DNA from: Pelecanus crispus
Taxonomy: Eukaryota > Chordata > Aves > Pelecaniformes > Pelecanidae
Reading direction: 5' to 3'
Assembly: GCF_030463565.1 (NCBI RefSeq)
Contig: NC_134660.1
Location: 2,493,501 to 2,557,500, forward strand
Length of the DNA stretch: 64,000 nucleotides
The notes below the pieces were generated by a model. The model did not search any database. It was given only the letters and a program-made list of their open reading frames with translations, and was not told the origin of the DNA. Positions 11,501-24,500 of the stretch are shown here, in pieces (position 1 is the stretch's first letter; every line of letters begins with the position of its first letter). A program made the position numbers and the translations under genes.

Positions 11501-11734
11501 AAAGGGGGACGAGTCTAAGCCAGCCTCATTAGCAAGCCACAGCTCGTACTCCTACCTCTCCAAATCCTCCCCTATACCCAATCCCGTCAAAGTGCCGTCC
11601 TTGTACTAATGTGGGCTTCTTTGGGTTATCATCAACTGTGAAAAGTTCTTAAGAATTAAAGCAACACATTTTGTTACAGCCTTCTGCTTGTATTTCAAGT
11701 AATCTTGCTTAACTTGTCTTGCCTCTTTCCTAAG
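8581..11734 (+). other. 5' flank of GSDMA-B; no clear coding gene
   Basis: About 3.1 kb between the LTR and the acceptor (TAAG at 11731-11734) that precedes the GSDMA-B start exon. It must hold the native GSDMA promoter and a non-coding first exon, but I cannot place them. Contents seen: an A-run near 9231-9251, a possible terminal exon at 9327-9493, AATAAA hexamers near 9612 and 9667, and otherwise unremarkable A/T-richer DNA. Short open frames here (such as 10190-10462) have no recognisable features. Confidence 0.6.
9327..9493 (+). other. Possible terminal exon with a membrane segment
   Basis: A pyrimidine-rich tract and AACAG acceptor (ending 9326) precede an open stretch. It encodes WYWPWERGQQ, a hydrophobic run of about 25 residues (LVTIVNTFIFLIVTYVALTL and on), and a short tail to TAA at 9491. 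Two AATAAA signals follow within 180 bases. This could be the last exon of an upstream gene carried into the repeat, or chance. I do not recognise it, and it does not resemble the C-termini I know for ORMDL3 or the LRRC3 family. Confidence 0.25.
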
Positions 11735-11784
11735 GCACAAGTACACTTTCCTTTGGTTCAAAAACTCATCCAGCCGCAGCAGAA

Positions 11785-14700
11785 ATGTTTAAACAAGTCA
11801 CCCAATCCGTAGTACATCAGATGGATCCAAAAGGAGACCTGGTCCCGGTTCATGGCATCTTCAGTCATGAACATTTCAGACCCCTCTGTCTACTGACAAG
11901 AAAAAGAGAAGCCATATTCTTCACATCTCCCCGCTACAAACCGTCAAGGTACAGACTTGACGACGTGCTGCTGTCTGGAGAAGACAATAAAAGCACAGGT
12001 AAAGCCCACGTTTATCAATCTTAAGTTCACCATTTCCATAGACAAAACATCTGGATCATTTGTGGCTGAACTCTACCATGTTTCATCCTTCTTGTGTGTG
12101 CAATAGTTACAATATTGAGTTGGTGTAATCATGCTTAAGCTCATCCATCAAATTATTTCAGAGTCCCTCTTTCCCAACGGAGGTGGTGAAGCTTCAAGTA
12201 AATTTACAGTCATGATCACAAGCAACACCATTGGCAGAGGTGATGGGAGTCTAAGCGTTTCTGTTGACCCTGCAAGCATAGACGTGAAAGGAGCTGCCTC
12301 CTTGTCCAGAGGGTGGTCCATCAAGCTGGATAAGAAGTACATACCACTACCAAAACTTGAGGCACTGAAAACAGTAAGGTAAGGCAAACACAAAGAGACA
12401 ACGCGCTCCTCCTCTCCTCCTCTACCCCACCCCAGGTCATGCAATGTTTTTTCAGCAGCCGCAAACCAAGATTAAGACCCGAGAGCATGCATTCTCCCTA
12501 ACTGTGCATACTTCTGGGGGACAGGACAGAGAGGCGATAAAGATTCCTTGCACAGCTCTCATGCTTATAGGTGTCTTTGTAATTCAGAAAGCGGGAACAC
12601 CTCAACACAGTCTCAAGCCATCTTTTCTCATGGTTGGTACCTAGACAGGCGCACACAGATCAGGACAGGTCACCTGTATGACCAGCCAGGCCACGGCCTC
12701 GCTGCCCCGCTCCCCCTCAGACACAGAAAGGGGATGCGTTGAGGACAGCAAGAATTGCAGCCCTTTCTCTGCCGCCTTTTTCCCCCAGAAGCCCCTTATA
12801 TTGTGACATTTCCATGTACTCATGCAATGTGAAGGGATGCAACCATGTGGCTTTTGGCTCTAAGCAGGCTACAGTACTTTTGTCATAACTCACAGGAAAA
12901 CAGACACTTTCAGCCAGGATATTGCATCCTTTTTCTCTTTTAGAAAAATAAATGTGAATCACTCCTTCATTCAACAACTAAAGAAAACACAGGAAAACTT
13001 ATACCTGGTCCATGAAATAATAGAAACCTTAGAGGAGACCAGCTGCGAGGAATCCACCATGGCACAAGGGAGCTTCATGGCCCAGATTTACACCAAGTTT
13101 CATGCAAAGGTTTGATTTCTCTCCAGCCTCAGGAGTCAGTCCTTCCCAAACACCTGCATGCCAGCCAGGCCTAGTAACACCATTTTTTTTTTTTTTTCCT
13201 TCATTGACCAGGGCACCAGAGAGGACAAACAAAGCATAACTATACCCAAGGGCTGCACCCTGGCATTCAGGGCAATCCAGCTGGACATTAGAGACGCACT
13301 ATGGGGTAAGTAATGATCGGACTGATGATCTTAGAGGTCCTTTCCAACCTTAATGATTCCTAGTTTTTACTTTCATTATAAATGAAATGCTAGCCCTTGT
13401 TCTTGTGGGGGACTTCAACTTGCCGGACATCTGCTGGAAATACCACACAGCAGAGAGGCAGCAGTCTTGGAAGTTCCTAGAGTATGTGGGGGATAACTTT
13501 CTAATGCAGCTGGTAAGCGAGCCTACCAGGGGAGGTGCCCCGCTTGACCTGCTGTTTACCAACAGAGAAGGGCTTGTGGGAAATGTCGAGGTCGGAGGCC
13601 GTCTCGGGCTTAGCGACCACGACATGATAAAGTTCTCAATTTTGGGTGATGCTAAGCGGAGGGGCAGCAAAACTATTACCATGGACTTCCGGAGGGCAGA
13701 CTTTGGCCTCTTCAGGACCCTGGTTGGGAAAGTCCCTTGGGAGGCGGTCCTGAAGGGCAAAGGGGTCCAGGAAGGCTGGGCCCTCTTCAAGAAGGAAGTC
13801 TTAAGGGCGCAGGAGCGGGCTGTCCCCGTGTGTCGGAAGACCAACCGGCGGGGAAATCGACCGGCCTGGCTGAATAGGGAGCTTTTGCGGGGACTCAGGG
13901 AAAAAAAGAGAGTCTTACCGCCTTTGGAAGAAGGGGCGGGCAACTCAGGAGGTGTACAGGGATCTTGTTAGGTCCTGCAGGGAGGAAATTAGAAAAGCAA
14001 AAGCCCAGCTAGAACTCAATCTGGCCAGTGCTGTAAAAGACAATAAAAAATGCTTTTATAAGTACATCAGCAATAAAAGGAGAGCCAAGGAGGATCTCCA
14101 TTCTTTGCTGGATGTGGGGGGGAACATTGTCACCGAGGACAAGGAAAAGGCTGAAGTACTTAACGCCTTCTTTGCCTCTGCGTTTAACAGCCAGACCGGT
14201 CATCCCCAGGGTACTCAGGCCCCTGAGCTAGAGGATAGGGATGGGGACCAGAATGGAGCCCACATAGTCCAGGAGGAAGCAGTTAATGACCTGCTACGCC
14301 ACCTGGACGCTCACAAGTCTATGGGGCCGGATGGGATCCACCCGAGAGTACTGAGGGAGCTGGCGGAGGAGCTTGCCAAGCCACTCTCCATCATCTATCA
14401 GCAGTCCTGGTTAACAGGGGAGGTCCCTGATGACTGGAGGCTTGCCAATGTGACGCCCATCTACAAGAAGGGCCGGAAGGAGGACCCGGGGAACTACAGG
14501 CCTGTCAGCCTGACCTCGGTGCCGGGGAAGATTATGGAGAGGTTCATCTTGAGCGAACTCCACAGGCAAGTACAGGTCAACCAGGGGATCAGACCCAGCC
14601 AGCATGGGTTCACAAAAGGCAGGTCCTGCTTGACCAACCTGATCTCCTTCTATGACCTGGTGACCCGCCTGGTAGATGATGGAAAGGCTGTGGATGTCAT

Positions 14701-17700
14701 CTACCTGGACTTTAGCAAAGCTTTTGACACAGTCTCGCATAATATCCTCCTCGGGAAGCTGGCAGCTCACGGCTTGGACAGGCATATTCTTCGCTGGGTA
14801 AAGAACTGGTTGGGTGGCTGAGCCCAGAGAGTTGTGGTAAATGGTGTTAAGTCCAGTTGGCAGCCGGTCACGAGCGGTGTTCCCCAGGGCTCTGTTTTAG
14901 GGCCAGTCTTGCTCAATATCTTTATCAATGATCTGGATGAGGGGATCAAGTGTGCCCTCAGTAAGTTTGCAGGCGACACCAAATTGGGTGGGAGTGTCGA
15001 TCTGCTCGAGGGTAGGATGGCCCTGCAGAGGGACCTGGACAGGCTGGATCGATGGGCCGTGGCCGACTGTATGAGGTTCAACAAGGCCAAGTGCCGGGTC
15101 CTGCACTTCGGCCACAACAACCCCATGCAACGCTACAGGCTTGGGGAGGAGTGGCTGGAAAGCTGCCTGGCCGAAAAGGATCTGGGGGTGTTGGTAGACA
15201 GCCGGCTGAACATGAGCCAGCAGTGTGCCCAGGTGGCCAAGAAGGCCAACAGCATCCTGGCTTGTATCAGGAATGCTGTGGCCAGCAGGAGCAGGGAGGT
15301 GATTGTGCCCCTGTACTTGGCACTGGTGAGGCCGCACCTCGAATACTGTGTCCAGTTTTGGGCCCCTCAATACAAGAAACACATTGAGGTGCTGGAGCGT
15401 GTTCAGAGACGGGCAACAAGGCTGGTGAAGGGTCTGGAGAACAAGTCTTATGAGGAGCGGCTGAGGGAACTGGGGTTGTTTAGCCTGGAGAAGAGGAGGC
15501 TGAGGGGAGACCTTATCGCTCTCTACAACTACCTGAAAGGAGGTAGTAGTGAGGTGGGTGTTGGTCTCTTCTCCCAAGTAGCTAGCGATAGGACAAGAGG
15601 AAATGGGCTCAAGCTGCGCCAGGGGAGGTTTAGGCTGGAAATTAGGAAAAATTTCTTTACGGAAAGGGTGGTCAAGCATTGGAACAGGCTGCCCAGAGAG
15701 GTGGTGGAGTCACCATCCCTGGAAGTGTTCAAAAAACAGGTAGATGTGGCACTTCGGGATATGGTCTAGTCTAGTCTACCCTTGATTGGTTTAGGTGGGC
15801 TTGGTAGTGTAGGTTAATGGTTGGACTGGATGATCTTAAAGGTCTTTTCCAACCTAGACGATTCTATGATTCTATGAAATAATCCAGCCACCAAGGCAGG
15901 AAACATGAAATTGCTACTCTACCCTTACTTAGTTTAGTGGCAGACTTGGTAATGTTAGGTTAATGGTTGGACTGGATGATCTTAAAGGTCTTTTCCAACC
16001 TAAACCATTCTATGATTCTGTGACTCCTCCATTCAGGAGACAACACAGAAGAAAACCATTTTCTCAAGTACCCCTCAGCCTCATGGCCACCCTTCACTCA
16101 TTTTCAAGGACATGAGCACATGCAATATGAGCAGCAGAAGTCACCTGGGAAAGGGCCGTACGCAGGACCTAGGTTACTTGGGAAAGAGATGCAGTTTCAG
16201 GGCAGGGGGTGCTGCAGAAATGGAAGGGGGATACTGGAAGTCTCAGCTCTGAACTTGAGGAACTGCAGAGCTCCTGCTGAAAAACAGCACGGGGACAGAG
16301 GTTTGGTTTGTTTTCCTTTCTCTACCTACTCAGAAGAAGAGAGCCAGGCAGAAAACAGGGTGCCCGACCCTTCCACCCTTCCAGGTGGCAAGGCTGGTGT
16401 AAAAGACACTTATGCTGGAGAGGTAGAGAAAGAGAGGACCGAGATACACAAAACCTGCTGCAGCATTGGAGAGACCACATTTGCCTTGCTTCCCCTGTGC
16501 TCTGTGCTTCCCACGTCTGCATGCATCTGGTTGAGCATAAGTTTTCATTTCAATTTACCGGTCTTTTAACACACCTATTGGCCAATACAGACCCTAACAT
16601 AAGGCACACCACAGCAGGGAATGAGGTCTAGAAATAACGAGCTTTAAATGAACGGGCAGAAGACAGATGTGCTGCAGGAGAGTGCAAACACCAGTCTGAC
16701 CTACAACTGGCATGTGAGATTTCAGACCTGGCACACCAGTATCTTCAGACTTCAAAACAACAAATCTGGTTAAAAAAAGAAACATACCTATCCAGCTTTA
16801 AGTATTTTTCTAAATGAGTCATGCCTTTTTTTCTCCTGTGACAGATTTTAACCATTTCAAACTACGACAAATGACAGAGACCATATCTTACGGTAAGCAA
16901 CATAGTTTACTACTTTTAACCCCTCTGGATACGATAGAATCCCTCAGGATAAACACAAACCACCAAGAGAGATGTGTTTACTGTACATTACCTGAGACGT
17001 GACAATTGACCAACTCAAAATTGCGTATCGCTTTTGAAAATATTCATAGAAATGTTTCAAATTCTAAATTTAGGGGTGCCAGGGAACTTACTGTGGGCTT
17101 CTCCAGTTTACAAGTGACATATTTGGACTCTGGTCCAACCTGAAATCTGGTTTTCAGGTTCCTCACGAGGAAGATTAGGAGAAGTGGAGAAAGAAGTTAA
17201 AGAGAATTGTCAAATTCTCTCCAACTTGTCTTCTAAGCTGTTCGTTGCAGTTTTAAAAGCCATCAAAGCTGTGATGAGAGACAGGAACCTCTTTCAAGAG
17301 CTGACCCAGAAAGTAAGCAAAGTTTTTCTTACTGCCAGCACTTATACAGACATCCAGGTTCATACCTCTTGCCCCAGAAGTCCTCTCTCCTATGCCACAA
17401 CCATCAATCCAAAAATCCCTCACTCAGCACGTCTGTCTGCTCTTCATCCCCATGCAGGGAAAGCAGGTGCTCAGGACAGAGTCAACTGCTGAACTATGTC
17501 CTGAATATAGCCCAGCACATGTACCTGAAGGCTCCAAACCATTTAAATTTCATATTCCATCTTTAACTGGAGCCAGCGTGAATGCTAAAGCCTCAATTAC
17601 AGCCTCATAAATAGCTTAGGGAGGGGAGACACATACTACATGACCGGTCATATGCTTCTGTAGTTAGATTGCAAGGGACTAGCAGCAGCCTCTTCTCTGA

Positions 17701-19180
17701 AATCCTGACATTTACTTTTTCTTATCCCCTTAGATGGAAGCAGTTCTTGATGAAACTGGTAGTTGTGAGCTGAAAACAGAAAGCCCGGACTTAAAAGACC
17801 TGCTGAGCAGCCTACAGGATTCAAGTCCTCTTGTCCTCAAGCTGGCAGAAGCCATCACCTACACTCTTGACGCATTAGATGGTAAGGCTTTCTGGCATTT
17901 TAATAGAGAAATCCGGCAGCACCAGAATACATGAAGAGCATTCCTACCGACAACACTAGCAGAATACAGAAAGCTTGCAGAGGATTTATGCAATATCATT
18001 TCCTAGATTGTGGGAACGAAGGGGGTTTATGCCAAGAGCAGAGACCTGACTGTAGCAGCCGCTGTTCAGCAGCAGTTGGAGAGTCGCAAAGCAGCGACTG
18101 CCAGGAGCATGACACCGAGTTACCACTCGGTCCAGGAACAGCGTGCACGAGGGGATCCTTGAAAAGAGGGCTTGAAAGCAGAATTAAAGCCTGGGTAGAG
18201 GCAGCAAGATCACCTTACAGAAAGAGCAGCGCACATTCCAGGGTTCTTCTTCCCAAGGCTGCCACAAAACATGGTTTGAACCTCCCCTCAACCCCCTTGG
18301 TCTCTACATGCGATGGTACAGTTGTCTGTACACAGTAACAGCTGTGTTCCTCTCACAGGGAAGCTGTACTAATAATTGAGTTTAAAACATCTGAAGAACT
18401 TTTGACCAACCAGGCACTCCCTGCAAGACAGTTGATGGTCACCCTTCACATCTCACCAGTTGTCTCTCAAACACTGGGGGGGGGGTGTGGGGGTGTGGTG
18501 GTACAAACCTGTTTTAATTCTGCAGAGCTAAAGGAGGATCAGCTGCTGCTATTGCTGGAGTCTTTGGAAGAGAAGATTGTGTCCCAACAGCTCAAGCTGG
18601 TGAGTGAGCATGCATCACATTGGGCTGAAAATGAAGGGGCAGGGGAGTGTTACTTTAAGTAAAGAAGAAGAAAAAAAAAACAACAAAAAAACCCCACCAC
18701 CACAAAAACAAGCTACAATTTTAATTTCTTGGAAATAATTACTTCACAAGAAACTGGGAACTGAATACATGAACATGAGGGTCTTTCAGGGTGAAAAGTC
18801 CTATATATAAACGTGGATTATTTAGTGCTCCTGTAAGACAGTAAAGCACCTCACCAGTCAAAGGCATCACTGACTGACTTAACAACTTCCACAGACAGCA
18901 CTATTAAAATACTGATTCTGCTCTTTTTTCTGTTGCTGCAAAGGTTGGGAACATCTTGGAACACGACATAGAACGTGGCAAGGGGCCTTTCAGCATGGAT
19001 ACCACCTTGCTCTCCTTCTCACGAGAGGAGCAACAAAAATTAACCTTTGCAATGGTTGAGATGAGTGGAGTGAAGCTCCAGAAGGACGGATCTGCTGTCT
19101 GTACAGGAAATGCCTTCCCAGCCACAGCAGCCCTGTACACATCTCTCTACGTCCTTAACCTTCTGAGTAACTCAGGTTAG
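11785..19180 (+). CDS. GSDMA: Gasdermin A, copy B (full length, 450 aa)
   Basis: Complete gasdermin. Coding exons: 11785-11998, 12162-12378, 12944-13109, 13212-13305, 16845-16892, 17158-17312, 17734-17881, 18526-18599, 18944-19180. Phases close to 450 codons (human GSDMA is 445 aa). The start is fixed by [20 protein letters not shown], the conserved gasdermin A amino terminus. Residues 1 to about 230 form the pore domain, about 231-247 the linker, and about 248-450 the autoinhibitory domain. Relative to copy C, exons 2-3 carry clustered changes (Ser for the usual Asp in HGIFxHEHF, FT for RP near residues 45-46, a rewritten stretch after GGGEAS). The linker ends TISY246-G rather than ATSD246-G, so a caspase P1 Asp is missing there. 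Intron 5 holds the nested CR1. Upstream lie an LTR and a PSMD3-type promoter. Confidence 0.93.
13314..16020 (+). mobile_element. Nested CR1 LINEs in GSDMA-B intron 5
   Basis: Same insertion as at 353-3059, with the same frameshift, TGA and FAGD lesions. It was therefore present before the A/B duplication. It adds 2.7 kb between linker exon 6 and exon 5 and is absent from copy C. Confidence 0.9.
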
Positions 19181-19524
19181 GTTACAGGTGTCCTCCCATC
19201 AGGAATCATTTAAAGGGAATCACCTGGCACCATATTTGAAGGTCTCTTACTGCAAGCCAGCTTCTCCCTCCAAGCTTCACCCCTAAATAGCTGAGGCATT
19301 CTTATCAGTACAGAAAGCAGCAATAATCCACTTACCCTGGTCACACCTGTGATTCGGGTGTAACTCAATCCCTGATAAATGTTAGAAAGCTGTAGGATCT
19401 CAGAGCATTTTAATGATGCTCACCTGGTAAAACCACACCTCCCTCACATGATTACACACCCCACCAGCATAGAATAACTTACATCTCAGAACAACATTAC
19501 AAATGCTTTGATGACTGCTTTAGA

Positions 19525-19554
19525 AATAAAGAGAGCCATTTCTTACTCAATAAA
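19525..19554 (+). terminator. Poly(A) signals of GSDMA-B
   Basis: AATAAA at 19525-19530 and 19549-19554, matching the pairs after copies A and C. Confidence 0.65.
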
Positions 19555-19557
19555 CTT

Positions 19558-20280
19558 AAAGGCAGGGGTTTTTTAATCTGCAGGTACTTTCAGCCACCCA
19601 GCAGTGCTGCCTGCCCGGAGGCCCGGCTCCCCTCAGGCTCCCGGGGGAAGGGGGTGCCCTCGGCGAGGGGCAGCCCTGCTTACCTGGCCCGTCACTGATG
19701 GCACCGCCAGCACCAGTGGCCTGGCCATGCCCTGCACCGGCCACGGCGGAGCCCACACCCGCCCCACACACCCCCAAAGGCCGGCGCGGGGGGGAACGGC
19801 GGCCGCTCCGTGGGGCAGAGGCCGCAGACGAGCCCGGGCAGCGCCAGGGCCTCGGGCCTCGCGCCTCGCCTCAGCGTGGCACGCCACAAACGCCCGCGCA
19901 TGCGCCGCGACACGTGCTGCAGGAACACCTGAGCGCCCGCCGGAAACACCCGAGAGGGTCTCGGAAACACCCGAGCGCCTGCCGGAAACACCCGAGAGGG
20001 TCTCGGAAATACCCGAGCGCCCGCCGGAAACACCCGAGTGCCCGCCGGAAACACCCGAGAGGGTCTCGGAAATACCCGAGCGCCTGCCGGAAACACCCGA
20101 GCGCCCGCCGGAAACACCCGAGAGGGTCTCGGAAACACCTGAGCGCCCGCCGGAAACACCCGAGAGGGTCTCGGAAACAGCCGAACGGTGCCGTGCTCGG
20201 CGCTCGACCGCCCGGGCCTGTGAACTCCTGGCGCGCCCCGCGGTTGTTGCAGTGTCACGGCCGGCCCGGCGCATCCGGCC
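19558..20280 (+). promoter_or_regulatory. Duplicated PSMD3 promoter upstream of GSDMA-C
   Basis: Counterpart of 6600-7322, with the same NRF1-type palindrome and minisatellite. It lies 4.5 kb ahead of the GSDMA-C start codon on the same strand. Confidence 0.6.
19931..20182 (+). repeat. 21-bp minisatellite, 12 units (copy B)
   Basis: Same 12 units in the same order as 6973-7224, so the expansion predates the A/B split. Core CGGAAACACCC. Confidence 0.93.
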
Positions 20281-20412
20281 ATGAAGCAGGAGGGCGCGTC
20301 CCGCCGCCGCGGTGACAAGGCCAAGGCCCCCCCCGACGTGGAGATGCAGGAGGAGGCAGCGGCAGCCGGGGAGCGGCAGCCGCGGCGAGAGTTGACACCG
20401 TCACCTTGGAGG
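20281..20412 (+). pseudogene. PSMD3: PSMD3 first-exon fragment, copy B
   Basis: ATG at 20281 with [20 protein letters not shown], then a frameshift near the end of the exon (REL followed by TPSPW instead of the DAVTLEG of the intact gene). The GT donor at 20413 survives. No other PSMD3 exon follows before the retroviral junction at 20441. One C fewer than copy A in the Pro-codon run. Confidence 0.9.
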
Positions 20413-20440
20413 GTGAGGGGAGGGGCGCGGGGGCCCCGGG

Positions 20441-21012
20441 TTGGAAGACAGTCTGGGCTATCCCTGCCTCGGGCGAAGGCAAACCCATCCCTGGGATTGC
20501 TTTTCCTCAAGGACCGGGGTGCGCTTGGTGGGTGACGCCGAAGGATGGGGAAGACCAGTGTGTACCTCAAGGGAATCTGATTTTGGGTGAAAACAGCCAA
20601 TGAACCCAACTGTATGGTGTTAATTACCACATAATAGTTTGTCATCGCTACTGTGGGTGCTACATGCCGTATCAACGGGATTACAGGCAGAATCACCCAG
20701 ATTAACCAAGAATGAACTTTGAGGAAACCGAGCAAAGCGCACCGGCGATGGAACCAGAACTGGCTTTAGCATGCAACAGCCCAACGCCGCGCAGCATCTC
20801 TGCTGCCCCGAAAACTCTGATGACAGATGGAGCCCAAGGTCACGGACTGACTGAACTCAACGGACATTTCAGAGGCACAGCCCACGGACGAAGGGAACGG
20901 TATCTGTGCGTACATATCAAAAGACAGGGAAAGTGGTGGTGATTCGTGGGAATGTATCGGAAAGGGTAGGACCTGGGCATGACGGAGATGGTACAGAATA
21001 AAGGGTGGATAC
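20441..21012 (+). mobile_element. ERV internal 3' remnant (second copy)
   Basis: Duplicate of 7484-8055. It directly abuts the truncated PSMD3 intron 1 at 20440/20441, the recurring duplication breakpoint. Confidence 0.5.
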
Positions 21013-21537
21013 TGTCCCGGTTTCAGCTGGGATAGAGTTAATTTTCTTCCTAGTAGCTGGTTTTGGACTTAGTATGAGAACAATATTGACAACACACTGA
21101 TGTTTTAGCTGTTGCTAAGTAGTGTTTACACTCATCAAGGACTTCTCCGCTTGCCGATGCACAAGAAGCTGGGAGGGGGCACAGCCAGGAGAGCTGACCC
21201 CAACTGCCCAAAGGGCCATTCCATACCATACAGCATCATGCCCAGTATAGAAACTGGGGGGGCTGGCCGGGGGGCAGCAATCGCTGCTTAGGGACTGGCT
21301 GGGCATCGGTCAGCGGGTGGTGAGCAATTGCATTGTGCATCACTTGCTTTGTATATTCCTGTGTTGTTGTTATTGTTACTATTATTTTCTCTTCCTCTGC
21401 TCTCCTATTAAACTGCCTTTACCTCAGCCCATGGGTTTTAGGTTTTTTTTCCCCAATTCTCTCCCCCATCCCACCTGGGGGGGTAGGGTGAGTGAGCAGA
21501 TGTGCGGTGCTTGGCTGCTGACTGGGGTTAAACCACC
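21013..21537 (+). mobile_element. ERVL-type LTR upstream of GSDMA-C
   Basis: Duplicate of the LTR at 8056-8580, sense orientation, 3.2 kb before the GSDMA-C start codon. Confidence 0.75.
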
Positions 21538-24500
21538 GCTGCAGTGGTGTGGAAATAATGGACACAGTTCTGGGTCTCCTGGAACTCTGTACTGAATCCA
21601 CTTCTACTGCATTTGTGTTTGCTGAATTCATGGAGAAGCGAGTTCAGCACTCAAAGGCTCATCTTGCACACACGCAAGTTACACAGCAGAGTCAAGACAC
21701 TGAAACTCTCACGGGATAACTCATTTCTGAGGAAAGGGAGATCGGGACAGCGTGGGCAGGATGAGGGATTTTCAGACGCGCACTTGCAGCTAACATAGCA
21801 GCGATCCAAGGGTGAAGCCTACCTTTTGCCTGGAGAACCAGAACGCGAGTACAAGGACTGTCCGTTTATTCTTTTAGACTGTAGAATTTTCTCCAAGTAC
21901 CTGTGTGAAGGAGATAATTGATTGTTATTGATTTTAAATGGGATTTTGATCACATCGCACTTAAGACAGATTTTCCTCTCAAAGATGTACTGGCTTCCTG
22001 TATAGCGATTAGGGCAAACCTCAGCTGGAGAATGAAAGGTGGGCTCCACCCTGTGACTGAGAAACAATTACTAGATAAATAGGTACTTAAAATGCTTTTC
22101 TGCTTTGTTCTGCAATGAATGCCAAAGGAGAAAAGCTTTTGAAAACCACCATTCGTGTAACATAGCTAACAGGATGTCAAACAGCCTTAAAAAAAAAAAA
22201 AAAAAAAGCCTGAGATCTAGGGCTACTGAATTCCTGAGTACTTTTTTTTTTTTTAATAATTGTTTAATTTTTTGTTTAACAGAAGCATGGTACTGGCCCT
22301 GGGAAAGGGGACAGCAGCTGGTTACCATTGTTAACACATTCATATTTCTCATTGTGACTTACGTTGCTTTAACATTGCCTATAATATCTTTTAAGCATGC
22401 AAGTGTTTGTGTCTATGCATCCTCCTTGCATCAGTTTAAACTGAGCTAAATTAGTTGGGGTTTTTTTAATGCAACGTTCTGACATTGTACACAGTTCTGG
22501 GGTTTTTTTTTCCCAGTAGCCCTTCTTTCTGCTGTGTATACACAAGTCTCATGTAGAGAACTTTCTAAAATAAAGTGTGAATATTTTTATTACTCCTTTG
22601 TACAGTATTCTAAGAGAAACTAATAAAGTGAGTATTCATGTAAAAACTTGTGTTTGATTCCTTGAATTTTCACACGGACAGGGCTTGCTTTTAAACAAGC
22701 ACAGCAAATGAATCCTGTATGGCAATTCCAAGCCCACCAAGTGATGGACTGCACTAAAGCAAAGAGCTTGCAGCCCACTGCCTGGATCCCTTCGCAGGGT
22801 ACCACACCGGTGAGTCACGCAAACCCTCTGCTGCTAACAACGAGCCAGAAAGCATGGCAACGTGTGTGCATCACTGGTCAATGTAAGTTAATAAAAGGGT
22901 CTCCAATAACATAATACTCTCCCCTGGCCTACACCACGCCTAATTAGTTAGCTCTCTCACAGGTTTAGTGAAATCCTCCTAAATCGGAACACACCGTTCC
23001 TCATCCTAACAGAGCAGAACTATAAATGAAAACAAGAACCAGGCTAGAAATTAAACAAATCTTACAGGATCGATACATCTGTAGAACAAGTTAAGGTTAT
23101 TATCCACAGCCACTGTAACAAGTCATGACAGGCTGACTCAGGTCAATGACTGAAACTTTTTGGAGGAAAAATGTGCAAGCAAAAGGCTTTTTGTGCCCTG
23201 ATTTAGAAGATACTTCCGGATCTCTGAAAGGAAAGGCGGGGAGAGAGCATTTCCCCCGCCTTGCTGCTTTAGAGAGGCCATATCACTTCAGAAGCACAGC
23301 AGACTGCTCTGCACATTGCCCAGGGACGGCAGAGGAGAAGCCCTTCACTCCACAAACAGGCAAGTACATTTTTAAGAGCTTTCAGTCTGGAAGAGGGATG
23401 GAGCAAACTGCCTGTTAAGTGTTCTGGTTTAGTTTTTATTCCCTTGGGAGACTTCAAAAAGAGATGAGCCCTGCAGGCACCACTAAAGGGATCCTACACT
23501 GAGCACACAAGACTATCTCCCCTCCCCAGCTCCATCGCATACAAACACCATCCTTTGTGGTGTGACAGTCTTCCTACTTTCTGGAAGAATTGGACTAGGT
23601 CACCCTTTTATTCAGATCCCTGTGGGACATTAGGGAGGGGCAAGATACCCCCCCACATCCACTCATCTGAACCGGAATCAGTGTCTCTTCTCTAACAAGA
23701 CTTGATAACCTAGGGTGCAGAAGAGGGGAGAGACCTGCACACCTTTTTCTTCTTCTTCGTCTTGGTAAGTACAGGAAGTTTTTTTGTTTGTAGATCAAAG
23801 TTATTCTTCAACATATTTTATGTACACCAACTGAAGCAAGAAGCAAAACCGAAACCTTGGAGTAAAACCAAGCTGCAACAGGAAGCCACAGTGATTTTGT
23901 TTCTGCCCCTCAAACATCCAGCTTTCCTCTGCAGGGGATACAGGCAGAGCACCAGGGCATACCCAAGTAGCTCTGCTGGGATGACTTTTATATTTTGGGG
24001 GAGATCTGCCATAGAACAAGCTCTCCTACTTCCCCCCTCAACCCTCAATTCAGCTCTCGGCACTTTCACTTCCTTGCTGTAACACTTTGACTAAACCATT
24101 TTTCTAATGCTCTATTTCAAAACAATGCTAAACCATTCCTGTCTGCCAGGCAACAAGAAGCAAGCAGAAAATGGCAAAGCAGTGCAAAACAGCACGAAAT
24201 TGCTCAAGCTTTTTTCTTTTTCAACTTCCACCAGGGCAATGGCATTAATTAAAGATTAAAGCATTTTGAACAATGATAGGGCCTAACTTAAGGAGCAATG
24301 TCTACTTTACTCAGGAAAATTATTATGCTATGTACTGCTATAGGCAACAAAACAGCTTAACTGAAAGAACAGTAACAGACTCCAGTGCTGAAGATCCGTA
24401 CGCTCAGAAACTGCTCGCTGCGTTCTCAGTCTGCACGATGACTGGGAGTTACCAGCAAAGGGGGACGAGTCTAAGCCAGCCTCATTAGCAAGCCACAGCT

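Larger units (their letters stand above)
7484..20440 (+). repeat. Tandem unit B (complete, 12957 bp)
   Basis: Runs from the PSMD3-intron-1/retrovirus junction at 7484 to the same junction at 20440/20441. Order: ERV 3' end, LTR, GSDMA 5' flank, GSDMA-B, PSMD3 promoter and exon 1. The part from 12962 matches unit A; the part 7484-12961 matches 20441-25918 of unit C. Unequal crossing over between flanking copies is the simplest way to make such an array (inference). Confidence 0.9.
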
